A stretch of 64,000 nucleotides of DNA from Melioribacteraceae bacterium. GTDB taxonomy: Bacteria > Bacteroidota > Ignavibacteria > Ignavibacteriales > Melioribacteraceae. Below the pieces are notes generated by a model, which worked only from the letters and a program-made list of their open reading frames with translations, was not told the DNA's origin and ran no database searches. The stretch spans positions 2,265,511 through 2,329,510 of the forward strand of contig CP129490.1 of the NCBI GenBank assembly GCA_030584085.1. Direction: 5' to 3'. Positions 27,783 to 37,683 of this stretch are shown here, piece after piece; position 1 is the stretch's first letter; the number at the start of each line of letters is the position of its first letter. Position numbers and translations under genes: made by a program.

Positions 27783-30038
27783 ATGTTTAAAAAATCATTG
27801 ATATTATTTTTCGTGGCTGCAATTTGTTCATCAGTTTCTCTAGGTCAAGGATCAAGCTTATGGCAAAGTTATTCGAGTAAAAAGGAAATTGTTGCGATTT
27901 CATCAACCGATGGTAACCAAATTTGGTGCGCGACAACCGGTGGTTCATTTATGTACGAAAATTCGTCAAGTAGTTTTTTAGAACTTGGCACCAGCGATGG
28001 CTTAACAAGTCCAATTCTAACTTCACTGGTAATTGATAATTCTAACAAAATATGGTTTGGTACTCAAGTTGGTGCTGAACCAGGTATGATCAATGTCTAT
28101 GAATTTGAAAGCGGTATTGTTAAAAAGGTAAATGATATTTTTAATTCTGACTTCACGCAAAAAGCTATTAATGATTTGGAAATTTCCGGCGATACGATTA
28201 TCGTTTCAACAGCATTTGGTTTATCATTGGTAAATCCAAATAATTATTCTTTCTATGATACATTTATAAAATTCGGAAGTTTTGAAGCAGCAACACCAGT
28301 TATTTCAGCAAATAAATTTGGAAGATTTTTTGTGTTAACTGCCGGAGGTATTGCGGTTCAAAAAAGAAATTCAACAAATTTATCTGCACCTGAATCATGG
28401 GATACTTTTTCTTTCAGTGGTGATTTAATTCCAAACAATGGTTTCGAATTTGCAAAATTTGGGCAAGATATTCTGCTCGCTACTGATAAAGGAATTTTCC
28501 GTTATGTAAGTAATAATTGGGAATTATTTCAATTAGCCGGAGTGGTAGTTGAAAACATTGCTACTAATGGCTCAAACCTATTTATAACAACCTTAGAATC
28601 CGGTGTTAGTAAAATTTATGAATACAACGGGACTGATTTTAATTTAGTTTTTGAAAACATGGAAGGATATTCCATCAATGATCTCTTTGTTTCCTCAACC
28701 GGAATTATTTACGCGGCTACAAAGTCCGGGTTATTAAAAATTGAATCAACTATTACTGAACTCATTATTCCACAAGGTCCTGCTAATAACGCTTTCCTAA
28801 GTTTGGATGCTGATAATGATGGAACTCTTTGGGTAGGAACCGGACGTGATGTCTTTGGAATTGGCGTTATGAGCTTTGATGGCAGTTCTTGGGATTTACT
28901 AAGTACCGGTAGCAACCCAAATGTTATATCAAATGCTTATCATAATGTTTATGTTGATAACGACAACACAAAATATTTTTGTAATTGGGGCCGTGGATTA
29001 ACAAAGTTAGAAGGTTCTACGATCACGAATTATACTGCAAGTAATTCCGGTATACCCGGTATCCCGGCTGATCCAAACTTCCTTGTAATTACGGATGTGA
29101 AAAAAGATTCAAAAGGAAATGTTTGGCTACTCAATTTACAATCAGCTGATAGAGCCCCACTCTCTGTAATAAGAACTGATGGTAGTATTCATAATTTTCA
29201 ATTTCCAAATCCACAAATAACAGAATCCGAATTAGCGTTTCATTTAGAGATAGATCAATTCGATACAAAATGGTTTGCAATTACTGTTGGTGATATCGGT
29301 TTGTATTATTTTAATGAGAATGGAACTTACACAAACACAAACGATGATAAGATGGGTTGGATTAGAACTAATAACGGACTTTTAAGCAATTCAATAACTT
29401 CACTTGCATTGGATAGACTTGGTTCTCTGTGGGTTGGAACAAATTTGGGAGTAAGTATTATTCCCGATCCTTCGAATCCTACGACTCGAATTACTACGGT
29501 ATCTGCTTTACGTCAGCAATCAATAAATGCTATAGAAGTTGATCCACTAAATCAAAAATGGGTAGGAACAGTTCAGGGTTTATTTCATCTTTCTTCAGAT
29601 GGAACAGTTGTTATAAATAGTTATACAAGCGAAAACAGCCCGCTTCCTTCAAACGACATTAAAAGTGTAACAGTCGATGGCAAAAACGGCATCGTTTATA
29701 TCGGAACTGATTTTGGTTTAACAGCATTAAAAACAACGTCTGTTACACCAAGCGAAGGAATGGAAGAACTTTTTGTTTACCCAAATCCGGTTATTATTAA
29801 AAACAACAACAATCAAAATGTTACGATCGAAGGATTGATGAGAAATTCTTCGATAAAAATTATGTCAATCAGTGGAAAACTAATTAAAGAATTTTCATCA
29901 CCGGGCGGCAATGTAGCTTTTTGGGATTCAAAAGATGAAGATGGAAATTTTGTCCCCAGTGGTGTCTATTTAATAATCGCCAGCGATGAAGACGGATCAA
30001 ATGTGGCAAAAGGCAAGGTTGCAATACTTCGAGAATAA
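27783..30038 (+). CDS. secreted beta-propeller protein with type IX secretion sorting domain
   Basis: A 751-residue exported protein. A signal peptide (about residues 1-20, ending SLGQ) is followed by many two-component-regulator-propeller-like repeats of the form LDADNDGTLWVGTGRDVFG and LDRLGSLWVGTNLGVSI. These are predicted to form one or two seven-bladed propellers. The last 85 residues (VYPNPVIIKNNN, then NVAFWDSKDEDGNFVPSGVY) are a T9SS type A sorting domain, so the protein should cross the outer membrane and be attached or released. No histidine kinase part is present. The ABC-F gene follows after 7 bases. Confidence 0.88.
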   Translation: MFKKSLILFFVAAICSSVSLGQGSSLWQSYSSKKEIVAISSTDGNQIWCATTGGSFMYENSSSSFLELGTSDGLTSPILTSLVIDNSNKIWFGTQVGAEPGMINVYEFESGIVKKVNDIFNSDFTQKAINDLEISGDTIIVSTAFGLSLVNPNNYSFYDTFIKFGSFEAATPVISANKFGRFFVLTAGGIAVQKRNSTNLSAPESWDTFSFSGDLIPNNGFEFAKFGQDILLATDKGIFRYVSNNWELFQLAGVVVENIATNGSNLFITTLESGVSKIYEYNGTDFNLVFENMEGYSINDLFVSSTGIIYAATKSGLLKIESTITELIIPQGPANNAFLSLDADNDGTLWVGTGRDVFGIGVMSFDGSSWDLLSTGSNPNVISNAYHNVYVDNDNTKYFCNWGRGLTKLEGSTITNYTASNSGIPGIPADPNFLVITDVKKDSKGNVWLLNLQSADRAPLSVIRTDGSIHNFQFPNPQITESELAFHLEIDQFDTKWFAITVGDIGLYYFNENGTYTNTNDDKMGWIRTNNGLLSNSITSLALDRLGSLWVGTNLGVSIIPDPSNPTTRITTVSALRQQSINAIEVDPLNQKWVGTVQGLFHLSSDGTVVINSYTSENSPLPSNDIKSVTVDGKNGIVYIGTDFGLTALKTTSVTPSEGMEELFVYPNPVIIKNNNNQNVTIEGLMRNSSIKIMSISGKLIKEFSSPGGNVAFWDSKDEDGNFVPSGVYLIIASDEDGSNVAKGKVAILRE

Positions 30039-30045
30039 TTAAGTT

Positions 30046-31995
30046 ATGATAGATCTTATTGATATTTCTGTTCAATTTACCGGTGAGTATTTATTTGAAA
30101 AACTAAATCTCAGAATTAATTCCGGCGATAAATTTGCTCTTGTTGGTTCTAATGGAACCGGCAAATCAACACTATTAAAAATTATAAACAAAACAGAACA
30201 GCCTGAGTCCGGTTTAATCCAAACACAAAAAGGATTGAAGATCGGTTACTTACCACAAGATTTTCTTCACTTCAAAGGGAGTAAATTGTTCGATGAAGTT
30301 AAGAAGACTTTCCGCAATGCAAACGAACTTGATGATGCAGAAGCAAGGATAAATGCTCAATTAAAATCAATTACGGATGAAATTGAAAAAGAAAAATTAA
30401 TTCATCAACTTGGAGACATTCATCATCAAAAAGAAGAATCCGGTTATTATGAGATAGATTCTAAGATAGGCAAAGTATTAAGTGGTCTCGGATTTAGCGA
30501 AAGGGATTTTTATCGATACACAGATGAATTTTCCGGCGGTTGGCAAATGAGAATTGAACTTGCGAAAATTCTACTCGCAGATAATCATATTCTTTTGCTT
30601 GATGAACCGACTAACCATCTAGATATTGATTCACTCCAATGGGTGATTGACTTTCTAAAGAATTTTAAAGGTACTCTAATTTTAATCTCCCATGATCAAC
30701 ATTTTGTAAATAGCGTTACGACAAAAACTATTGAGATATTCAATAAAAAAGTGAACACATTTAACGGCAATTATGAAAAGTATCTAAAATTTAAGAAAGA
30801 GCGTGACGAACAATTAGTTAATCAGCTTAAGAATAGAGAAAGAGAAGTAAAGCAGCTTAATAGATTTATTGAAAGATTTAGATATAAAGCCTCAAAAGCT
30901 CGCCAAGTTCAAAGTAGAGTAAAAATGCTCGAACGACTTGAAGAAATTGATGCACCCGAATCTGAAAATAAAATTGAAATTCATTTTCCTGAAGCAGAAA
31001 GAAGTGGAGCTGTTCCTGTTGATATCAAAAATGTTTCAAAGACATACAATGTTCAACCGGTTTTTGAAAATGTTGATCTGCAAATTCATCGCGGTGATAA
31101 AATCGCTTTTGTCGGTCCGAATGGTGCTGGGAAAACTACGTTAGCAAAAATTATATCCGGGAATTTATCTCAAACAAAAGGTGAAGTATTAATTGGTCAT
31201 AATACTTCTGTCTCTTACTATGCACAAGAAGTTACGGAGCAATTAAATCCCGAGAATGATTTGATAGATACATTAAGTGAAGTTTCGGATGATTTAACTC
31301 CCGGAAGAATCAGAACAATTCTCGGTTCATTTCTTTTTTCGGATGATGACGTTTTCAAGAAAGTTAAAGTACTTTCCGGCGGAGAAAAAAGTCGATTAGC
31401 ATTGGCAAAAATTTTAATTCAAAAAGCTAACTTAATAATTCTCGATGAGCCGACAAACCATCTTGATTATGAATCTAAGCGAGTTTTACAAAATGCGCTT
31501 ATAAAATTTAACGGAACTTTGATAATTGTTTCCCACGATGTTGATTTTCTTCGACCGATAGTTAATAAAGTCATCGAGATAAAAAATTCACGAATAAAAC
31601 ATTATCCCGGATCAATTGACTATTATCTTCAGAAGAAAAATGATGAAATTACCCAAAGTGATAATTCATCAAAACAAAAAAACATTAAGAAAGAAGAGAA
31701 AAGAAGGATAGCCGAAATTCGCCAGGAGAAGTATAAAGCTACACTTTCACTAAAAGATAAATTGGATACTGTTGAAAAAGAGATTGAAAAGCTGGAAACA
31801 GAAAAATTAGAGTTAGAAAACTCCTTAGCCGATCCAACAATTTACAATGAAGCCGAAAAAATAAAGAAGCATAAACAAAGGTACATTGAAGTACAAAAAT
31901 CTATAGAAGATACTTACAATCAATGGACTGAAATCTCATCCGAGTTAGAATCAATTGAGCGTAAATTCGATTCTCAATTGTCGATAAACTCTTGA
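30046..31995 (+). CDS. ABC-F family ATPase (Uup/YheS-like)
   Basis: A 649-residue soluble protein with two ABC domains and no membrane helices. The first has VGSNGTGKSTLLK and SGGWQMRIELA; the second has VGPNGAGKTTLAK and LSGGEKSRLALA. A linker with basic helices (about residues 250-300) joins them, and a C-terminal coiled coil of about 110 residues follows (from SLKDKLDTVEKEIEKLE). ABC-F proteins act on stalled ribosomes at the E site. The C-terminal coiled coil resembles the DNA/RNA-binding tail of Uup. The end overlaps the convergent ROK gene by 22 bases. Confidence 0.92.
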   Translation: MIDLIDISVQFTGEYLFEKLNLRINSGDKFALVGSNGTGKSTLLKIINKTEQPESGLIQTQKGLKIGYLPQDFLHFKGSKLFDEVKKTFRNANELDDAEARINAQLKSITDEIEKEKLIHQLGDIHHQKEESGYYEIDSKIGKVLSGLGFSERDFYRYTDEFSGGWQMRIELAKILLADNHILLLDEPTNHLDIDSLQWVIDFLKNFKGTLILISHDQHFVNSVTTKTIEIFNKKVNTFNGNYEKYLKFKKERDEQLVNQLKNREREVKQLNRFIERFRYKASKARQVQSRVKMLERLEEIDAPESENKIEIHFPEAERSGAVPVDIKNVSKTYNVQPVFENVDLQIHRGDKIAFVGPNGAGKTTLAKIISGNLSQTKGEVLIGHNTSVSYYAQEVTEQLNPENDLIDTLSEVSDDLTPGRIRTILGSFLFSDDDVFKKVKVLSGGEKSRLALAKILIQKANLIILDEPTNHLDYESKRVLQNALIKFNGTLIIVSHDVDFLRPIVNKVIEIKNSRIKHYPGSIDYYLQKKNDEITQSDNSSKQKNIKKEEKRRIAEIRQEKYKATLSLKDKLDTVEKEIEKLETEKLELENSLADPTIYNEAEKIKKHKQRYIEVQKSIEDTYNQWTEISSELESIERKFDSQLSINS

Positions 31996-32939
31996 GCTAA
32001 CATTATTCCGCCATATAAAGGCGCATCGTCACCAAGCTTAGTATAATCTAGCGTAACAATTTTCCCCGGTTCCGCTAAGACAGATTTTTGAAAAGCCTTG
32101 CCAATTTTCGGCATCATAAAATCACTCATCGCTTCAATAACACCGCCGCCTAATATTATAGTATCCAAATTCAATAAAGTTGTAATGCTTCCTAGAACAT
32201 TACCAATCACTTTAGCCGATCTTGTTAAATGTTTGACCACCACTTTATCATCAGATGCAACAGCAGCTTTTATGGATTTGCTCTTAATTCTTTTACCGGA
32301 TTTAACCAAATCACTAAGTTCGCTCTTCTTACCTTTTTTAATATCCTTCACAATTGAATCAACAACCGCTGTTCTACTAGCAATGTTTTCGAAAGTTGAA
32401 CCTTTTGTTGTATTTACCTTACCTTTCGAATCAACTTTTATATGACCGATCTCGCCCGCATAAAAAGATGATCCTCGGTATAAACTGCCATCTACAAATA
32501 AAGCCGCGCCAATTCCAGTTCCAACAAAAACTACAAGCATGTTTTTTACTTCATCTTTTAACTCAGCAAATTTAATTCCCAACCCGGCAAGGTTAACATC
32601 ATTTTCAACTAAAATTGGGATGTTGAAATATTTGGATAGCGCTTCTCTTATGTTAAAGTTTGTTATTCCAAGATTGGGTGCATTTCCTATTATCCCGGTT
32701 ATGGGACTTACCGTACCCGGGACCCCAAGACAAATAGCTTTTATATCTTTCTCTTCAAGTGAATTATTTTTTAATAGATATTTTACCGTGTCTGCAATTC
32801 CTTCAATAATCGGATCAATTTCACCTGTAATTTTCGTTGGTTCTTTGTATCTATCAACAATTTCATTTTTACTATTAATTAAAGCAGATAATATTTTTGT
32901 GCCCCCAAGATCAACTGTGATCAAATATTTATTCTGCAC
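31974..32939 (-). CDS. ROK family sugar kinase
   Basis: A 321-residue ROK kinase, probably a glucokinase or N-acetylhexosamine kinase. The ATP loop is VDLGGTKILSAL, the sugar-binding region holds LVENDVNLAGLG and GEIGHIKV (the catalytic Asp is in the ENDVN segment), and GGGVIEAMSDF is the second ATP contact. The CxCGxxGC zinc motif normal for ROK proteins is missing: the corresponding stretch (KVNTTKGSTFENIASR) has no Cys. That defines a zinc-less branch. The gene stands alone on the minus strand between two plus-strand genes. Confidence 0.87.
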   Translation of the reverse strand: MQNKYLITVDLGGTKILSALINSKNEIVDRYKEPTKITGEIDPIIEGIADTVKYLLKNNSLEEKDIKAICLGVPGTVSPITGIIGNAPNLGITNFNIREALSKYFNIPILVENDVNLAGLGIKFAELKDEVKNMLVVFVGTGIGAALFVDGSLYRGSSFYAGEIGHIKVDSKGKVNTTKGSTFENIASRTAVVDSIVKDIKKGKKSELSDLVKSGKRIKSKSIKAAVASDDKVVVKHLTRSAKVIGNVLGSITTLLNLDTIILGGGVIEAMSDFMMPKIGKAFQKSVLAEPGKIVTLDYTKLGDDAPLYGGIMLAQEFIDN

Positions 32940-33080
32940 TTGCTCTCCTAACTTATTTTTGTTTAGTTATTTAATATAAGGCAAATTCACAATTTATTTA
33001 ACAATTATTATTGAATTTTATGAACGTTACAAAAAGTGATAATCTTTTTTATCTTTGTACTTAAGAAATAAGAGGACACA

Positions 33081-34706
33081 ATGTTCATAAATTTTGCCGA
33101 TTTACCAGCTCATCAAAATTTGTTCTTAGATTATTTATATGAATTTGAAAATGCTGAAAGATTCTACAAAATAAATTTTCGCGATACGGATAAATATGCC
33201 GAAATATTCGAAAGCGTGACATCTCATGAGCGCTATCATTTATCGGAATTAAAGAATATTATTAAAGCTCAATATGATGGTAAACAGCTATCAAAGCAAA
33301 CAGAAATAAACATAAACTCCCTTGATGATGATAAAACCATTGCCATTGTAACCGGTCAGCAGCTCGGCATATTCGGCGGTCCACTTTATACCTTCTATAA
33401 AATCATCACAGCAATTAAACTATGTGCTCATCTCAAAGAAGAACATGACCAGTACAAATTTATTCCCGTGTTTTGGCTGGAAGGTGACGATCACGATTTT
33501 GATGAAGTAAGAACAACTAAAATAATCGACAATACAAATTTGTTAAAAAGTATCAGTTATGATGATGGATTAGATGAAGAAACAAACCGCGGACCAGTTG
33601 CCGAAATAAAATTAAGTAATAATATTTACGATCTTTTTAATGAATTAAGCGAATCACTTCGAGAAACAGATTTCAAAAAGGAAGTTCTTGATTTATTAAA
33701 AAATCATTATCAACCAGGAAAAACCTTTCTTGAAGCGTTCTATGATTTACTGTTTGAATTCTTTGATGAATCAGGTTTGATCATATTCAATCCAACCGAC
33801 CCCAGAGTAAAAAAACTTCTGAAACCTATTTTCAAAAAAGAGATTGAGGATTTTAGAGAACACAGTGAAGATGTTGTTAGAACAAGTGCCGATTTAGAGG
33901 AATATTACCACGCACAAATAAAAATAAAACCGATCAACATTTTTCTAAATGAAAATGAAGGAAGATTTTTACTAGAACCGGTTGATGATGAATTCCGGTT
34001 AAAAGGAAAAAGAAAAAAGTTTACCAAAGATGAACTGTTGAATATCTTAAAAGAAGAACCCGCTAGATTCAGTCCAAATGTTTTGCTGCGCCCGATTTGT
34101 CAAGACTTCCTCTTCCCTACAGCTATGTACATTGCCGGTCCGGGTGAAGTAAGTTACTTTGCACAAGTAATCCCGATGTATAAAGAGTTTGGGTTACAGC
34201 AGCCGATCGTTTATCCACGCTCTTCAATCACTATTCTTGAATCTAATCACAAAGATATTATTGAAAAATATAAACTGAAATTTCTCGACTTCTTTAGTGA
34301 AGAGGATACACTGAACGAGAAAATTCTAGGTTTACTTTCTGATATTAATGTTGATTCAGCGTTTGAAGATTCAAGAAAATCGATGACGGAATTATTTAAA
34401 AAGCTCAAGCATGAGATAGAATCATTAGATCCAACCTTGGCAGATGCTGTAGACAAAGGACGAGATAGATCGTTAAATAATGTTGATCAGTTATTGGGGA
34501 AAGCAAAAAAAGCTCGAGAAAGACAACATGAAACAGCTCTTCGGCAAATTGAAAAAGTTCGCACAATTCTTTATCCAAACAGCAATCTGCAAGAAAGAGA
34601 ATTGAGCTTCATTTATTTCGCTCATAAATACGGTTTGGATATTGTTAAATGGATTTTCGATCAAGTGCTAATTAATAAGTTCGAACATCAAGTCATTGAA
34701 CTCTAG
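33081..34706 (+). CDS. bshC: bacillithiol biosynthesis cysteine-adding enzyme BshC
   Basis: A 541-residue protein of the BshC family, which adds cysteine to glucosamine-malate in the last step of bacillithiol synthesis. Recognised motifs are IVTGQQLGIFGGPLYTFYK, PVFWLEGDDHDFDEV, NVLLRPICQDFLFPTAMYI and GPGEVSYFAQ. A coiled-coil region lies near residues 400-490. Length matches the family. bshA and bshB are not in the window. Bacillithiol is the low-molecular-weight thiol of many Firmicutes and Bacteroidota-group bacteria, which fits the lineage inferred here. Confidence 0.95.
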   Translation: MFINFADLPAHQNLFLDYLYEFENAERFYKINFRDTDKYAEIFESVTSHERYHLSELKNIIKAQYDGKQLSKQTEININSLDDDKTIAIVTGQQLGIFGGPLYTFYKIITAIKLCAHLKEEHDQYKFIPVFWLEGDDHDFDEVRTTKIIDNTNLLKSISYDDGLDEETNRGPVAEIKLSNNIYDLFNELSESLRETDFKKEVLDLLKNHYQPGKTFLEAFYDLLFEFFDESGLIIFNPTDPRVKKLLKPIFKKEIEDFREHSEDVVRTSADLEEYYHAQIKIKPINIFLNENEGRFLLEPVDDEFRLKGKRKKFTKDELLNILKEEPARFSPNVLLRPICQDFLFPTAMYIAGPGEVSYFAQVIPMYKEFGLQQPIVYPRSSITILESNHKDIIEKYKLKFLDFFSEEDTLNEKILGLLSDINVDSAFEDSRKSMTELFKKLKHEIESLDPTLADAVDKGRDRSLNNVDQLLGKAKKARERQHETALRQIEKVRTILYPNSNLQERELSFIYFAHKYGLDIVKWIFDQVLINKFEHQVIEL

Positions 34707-34708
34707 AA

Positions 34709-35989
34709 TTATCCAGCAATATAATTCAACTGCTGTAAAAAATTAGGATTTGAAATTGAAACACATTCGAAATCTTTTATTTGTGTTTCATCAAAAACTA
34801 ATGATGATAAAACTGCAAACGCCATGGCAATTCTATGATCACCAAAACTTTCGAAAAATGTTGGTTTAGTTTTTATATCACTGTTGATGGAAAAACCATC
34901 TTCATATTCGCTAACCTCAAGACCGAGTTTTATAAAATTATCGCACAAGGATTTGATTCTATCGGATTCCTTAAATCTAAGTTCTTCTACTCCCCTAATT
35001 TCAAAAATACCTTGAGCAAATATTCCGGCAATTGATAAAATTGGAATCTCATCAATAATATTGGGAATAATTGTGTGATCAATTTTTATATTTTTCAATT
35101 GAGATGATTTTACAATTATATCACCTAATTCTTCTCCGGCAACTGTTCTTTGGTTTTCAAGTTTTATTAATCCACCCATCGATTGCAGAACTTCAATAAT
35201 TCCGGTTCGAGAAGGATTTAATGAAACATCTTTTAACTGAAGTTCACTCGACTCACTCAACAGCGTCAATACAATAAAAAAGGCTGCTGTTGAAATATCG
35301 GAAGGAATTACATAATCCCTAGCAACCGGATAATTTTTTTGAGAAACATGTATTAACTTTTTATTTTCAACTTCTTCAATTCTGCAATTCAACATTCTTT
35401 CTGTATGATCACGTGTATGATCCTTTTCGATAACCGTGGTTTCATCATCCAAATGTAAACCTGCTAATAAAATTGCGCTTTTAACTTGCGCACTTGCAAC
35501 TTTCATTTCGTAAACAATGGGATGTAAACTTTTTGATGGTAAATACTTCGCTGGAAGATATTGATCATTATTTAATTCAATAACAGCACCCATTTCTCTT
35601 AACGGTTCAACTACCCGTTTCATGGGTCGTTTTGAGAGTGAAGAATCACCCATCAGTTTCGATTCAAATTTTTGTGCGGCTAAGATTCCACTTATCAAAC
35701 GAGCGGTTGTTCCGGAATTCCCGGCGTCTAAAATTTTATCCGGCTTTGTCAATCCATGTAAACCATTTCCCTCAACAATATATTCTTCGTTTATCTTATG
35801 AATTGAGCATCCTAAATTTCTGAAACAATTTATTGTCGATAATATATCTTCACTTTCTAATAAATTAATAATTCTAGATGTACCATTTGCAAGTGACGAA
35901 AAGAATACCGACCGATGGGATATTGATTTGTCTCCGGGTAGAGTTAATTCTCCTTTAACTTTGTTTATTTTTTTTATCGTTTGCATCAT
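34709..35989 (-). CDS. aroA: 3-phosphoshikimate 1-carboxyvinyltransferase (EPSP synthase)
   Basis: About 426 residues from the ATG at 35989, which forms an ATGA overlap with the stop of the methyltransferase gene. Shikimate pathway enzyme joining shikimate-3-phosphate and PEP. Motifs are LPGDKSISHRSVFFSSLANG, DAGNSGTTARLISG, the SAQVKSAILLAGL loop, RDHTERML, and GDHRIAMAFAVLSS. Length is normal. It is the last gene of the deoC-hicB-trmH-aroA run. Confidence 0.96.
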   Translation of the reverse strand: MMQTIKKINKVKGELTLPGDKSISHRSVFFSSLANGTSRIINLLESEDILSTINCFRNLGCSIHKINEEYIVEGNGLHGLTKPDKILDAGNSGTTARLISGILAAQKFESKLMGDSSLSKRPMKRVVEPLREMGAVIELNNDQYLPAKYLPSKSLHPIVYEMKVASAQVKSAILLAGLHLDDETTVIEKDHTRDHTERMLNCRIEEVENKKLIHVSQKNYPVARDYVIPSDISTAAFFIVLTLLSESSELQLKDVSLNPSRTGIIEVLQSMGGLIKLENQRTVAGEELGDIIVKSSQLKNIKIDHTIIPNIIDEIPILSIAGIFAQGIFEIRGVEELRFKESDRIKSLCDNFIKLGLEVSEYEDGFSINSDIKTKPTFFESFGDHRIAMAFAVLSSLVFDETQIKDFECVSISNPNFLQQLNYIAG

Positions 35990-36576
35990 TTTCGAGACCA
36001 CTCGTCGAGAAGTTTTTCGAATTCTTGATCACTTATATCCATTCGATCGTACATCCCGCTAACATATCGTTGTCTTTGTGCTTCGTATAAAGTAACAGCA
36101 GCTGCTACAGAAACATTCAAACTTTGAACCATACCACGCATCGGGATATAAAAAGTGCTGTCAGCAAATTGTACTGCTTCTTTAGAAACACCTCTGCTTT
36201 CATTTCCTAGGACGATAACACTCTTCTCCGTAAAATCTATATCGTACATGTTGATTGATTTCTCATCAAGAAGACTAGTATAAATTTTAAATCCATTTTG
36301 CTTATATGTATTAAAACATTCCTCAACCGAAGAATACTTTTCCTTTTTGACCCACTTAAATGCAGAAGCTGAAGTCACTTTACTAATCTTAGGATATTTT
36401 TCCAAGTTATAGATTAAGGATACTTTATGGATACCGACCGCATCACAAGTTCTGAATATTGCACTTACATTATGAGGGTCGTGAATATTTTCAAGTATAA
36501 CACCAAGTGAAAATTGACGTTGGTTTAATGCATTTTTTAGTTTACTTAATCTTTTTTCGGTAAGAAACTTGTGCAT
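35986..36576 (-). CDS. SpoU/TrmH family RNA 2'-O-methyltransferase
   Basis: About 196 residues from the ATG at 36576, one base after the upstream stop; the longer frame opens with TTG. It is a SPOUT methyltransferase: motif 1 is ILENIHDPHNVSAIFRTCDAVG, motif 2 is VIVLGNESRGVS, and motif 3 is IPMRGMVQSLNVSVAAAVTLYEA. The closest named relative by eye is TrmH, which methylates G18 in tRNA. The C-terminal extension (about 35 residues) fits TrmH. The exact target is not certain. Confidence 0.88.
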   Translation of the reverse strand: MHKFLTEKRLSKLKNALNQRQFSLGVILENIHDPHNVSAIFRTCDAVGIHKVSLIYNLEKYPKISKVTSASAFKWVKKEKYSSVEECFNTYKQNGFKIYTSLLDEKSINMYDIDFTEKSVIVLGNESRGVSKEAVQFADSTFYIPMRGMVQSLNVSVAAAVTLYEAQRQRYVSGMYDRMDISDQEFEKLLDEWSRK

Positions 36577-36577
36577 G

Positions 36578-36802
36578 CTATTTATCAAACACTAATTTGT
36601 AAACAGTTTTTGTTGATGACTTGCGGGCTTTATCAACAACAATTTCATGGTCTTGAGAAAGGTTTAAATAGTAAGAAAGAAGTTCAATAGATTTTGTGAT
36701 GGCTTCGTCTTCATCGTTCGACCAGCATTCGCAACCTTTTATCGACGGAATTTCAGCGGTATAACCGTCGCCGGAATTATCAATTATTAGATCCAAAACC
36801 AT
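36578..36802 (-). CDS. HicB-like domain protein without a HicA partner
   Basis: A 74-residue protein with the partial RNase H fold of HicB: LIIDNSGDGYTAEIPSIKGCECWSNDEDEAITKSIELL. No HicA toxin gene is adjacent on either side, and no C-terminal DNA-binding domain is present, so it is a solitary member that may bind RNA or regulate locally. Its start overlaps the deoC stop by one base (TAATG), and trmH follows one base after its own stop. It is therefore a cotranscribed housekeeping-type gene rather than a mobile addiction module. Confidence 0.72.
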   Translation of the reverse strand: MVLDLIIDNSGDGYTAEIPSIKGCECWSNDEDEAITKSIELLSYYLNLSQDHEIVVDKARKSSTKTVYKLVFDK

Positions 36803-37671
36803 TAATAACCACCGCCTTTACCGTCACTTTCACCTTTTACAATTTTAACGCTCGCAGATGCGCCAATTCTATCGGCACCATGAGCAACCATTGCTTCGGC
36901 ATCTTCTCTTGTTCTAATTCCTCCGGATGCTTTTACACCTATGGTACTTCCTACTACATATTTCATCAATGCGATGTCGCCGACTGTTGCGCCGCCTGTA
37001 CTAAATCCGGTGGATGTTTTTACAAAATCTGCTTTCGCTTTTTTACTAATTAAACAAGCTTTAATTTTTTCTTCATCGGTTAATAGAGACGTTTCAATAA
37101 TTACTTTGCAAATTGCATCATATTTTTTAGCAGCTAGTACGACCTGATTAATATCATTGAAAACATAATCATATTCACCCTGTTTTAACATACCAACATT
37201 AATGACCATATCAATTTCTTGTGCACCATTTCTCAAAGCTTCCTCTGCTTCTTCTCTTTTTATCTTAGTAGTATTTGCACCCAATGGGAACCCTATTACG
37301 GTACAAACTTTAACCGGAGTTCCTTTCAATTGTTCAGCACATAAACTCACATAAGACGGATTGATGCAAACCGATGCAAAAGTGTATTCACGTGCTTCTT
37401 TACAGAGCTGAATTATTTCTTTTGGTGTAACATCAGGTTTCAGCATGGTGTGATCGATTTTTCTTGCGATACTAGTATCGTCCAATTCGTTACCAATACC
37501 AATACCAGCCGCAATTCTGTCAGCGCCATGATTAATTATATTTTTAACAGCTTCGGGCTGATCAACAACATTTCTCTCCCACCCGGTGCATGTATTGCCA
37601 ATGCAATAAAATTCGTGTAATGCTTTTTCAGTAAAAACTTGTGATACGATTTTGTCAATTGTCTTATTCAT
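36802..37671 (-). CDS. deoC: deoxyribose-phosphate aldolase with N-terminal extension, probable microcompartment cargo
   Basis: A 289-residue aldolase that cleaves 2-deoxyribose-5-phosphate to acetaldehyde and glyceraldehyde-3-phosphate. The core (about residues 67-289) carries [12 protein letters not shown], Asp154 (EIDMVINVG), the Schiff-base Lys218 ([10 protein letters not shown]) and Lys247 (GVKASGGIR). About 65 extra residues precede it. The first 17 ([17 protein letters not shown]) have the hydrophobic spacing of encapsulation peptides that target enzymes into BMC shells. Residues 48-53 (HGADRI) repeat the core motif at 264-269. BMC shell genes lie 17 kb away. DeoC is a marker enzyme of sugar-phosphate BMCs; that this one is encapsulated is inference. 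Confidence 0.93.
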   Translation of the reverse strand: MNKTIDKIVSQVFTEKALHEFYCIGNTCTGWERNVVDQPEAVKNIINHGADRIAAGIGIGNELDDTSIARKIDHTMLKPDVTPKEIIQLCKEAREYTFASVCINPSYVSLCAEQLKGTPVKVCTVIGFPLGANTTKIKREEAEEALRNGAQEIDMVINVGMLKQGEYDYVFNDINQVVLAAKKYDAICKVIIETSLLTDEEKIKACLISKKAKADFVKTSTGFSTGGATVGDIALMKYVVGSTIGVKASGGIRTREDAEAMVAHGADRIGASASVKIVKGESDGKGGGY

Positions 37672-37683
37672 TTTACTAGTCTC

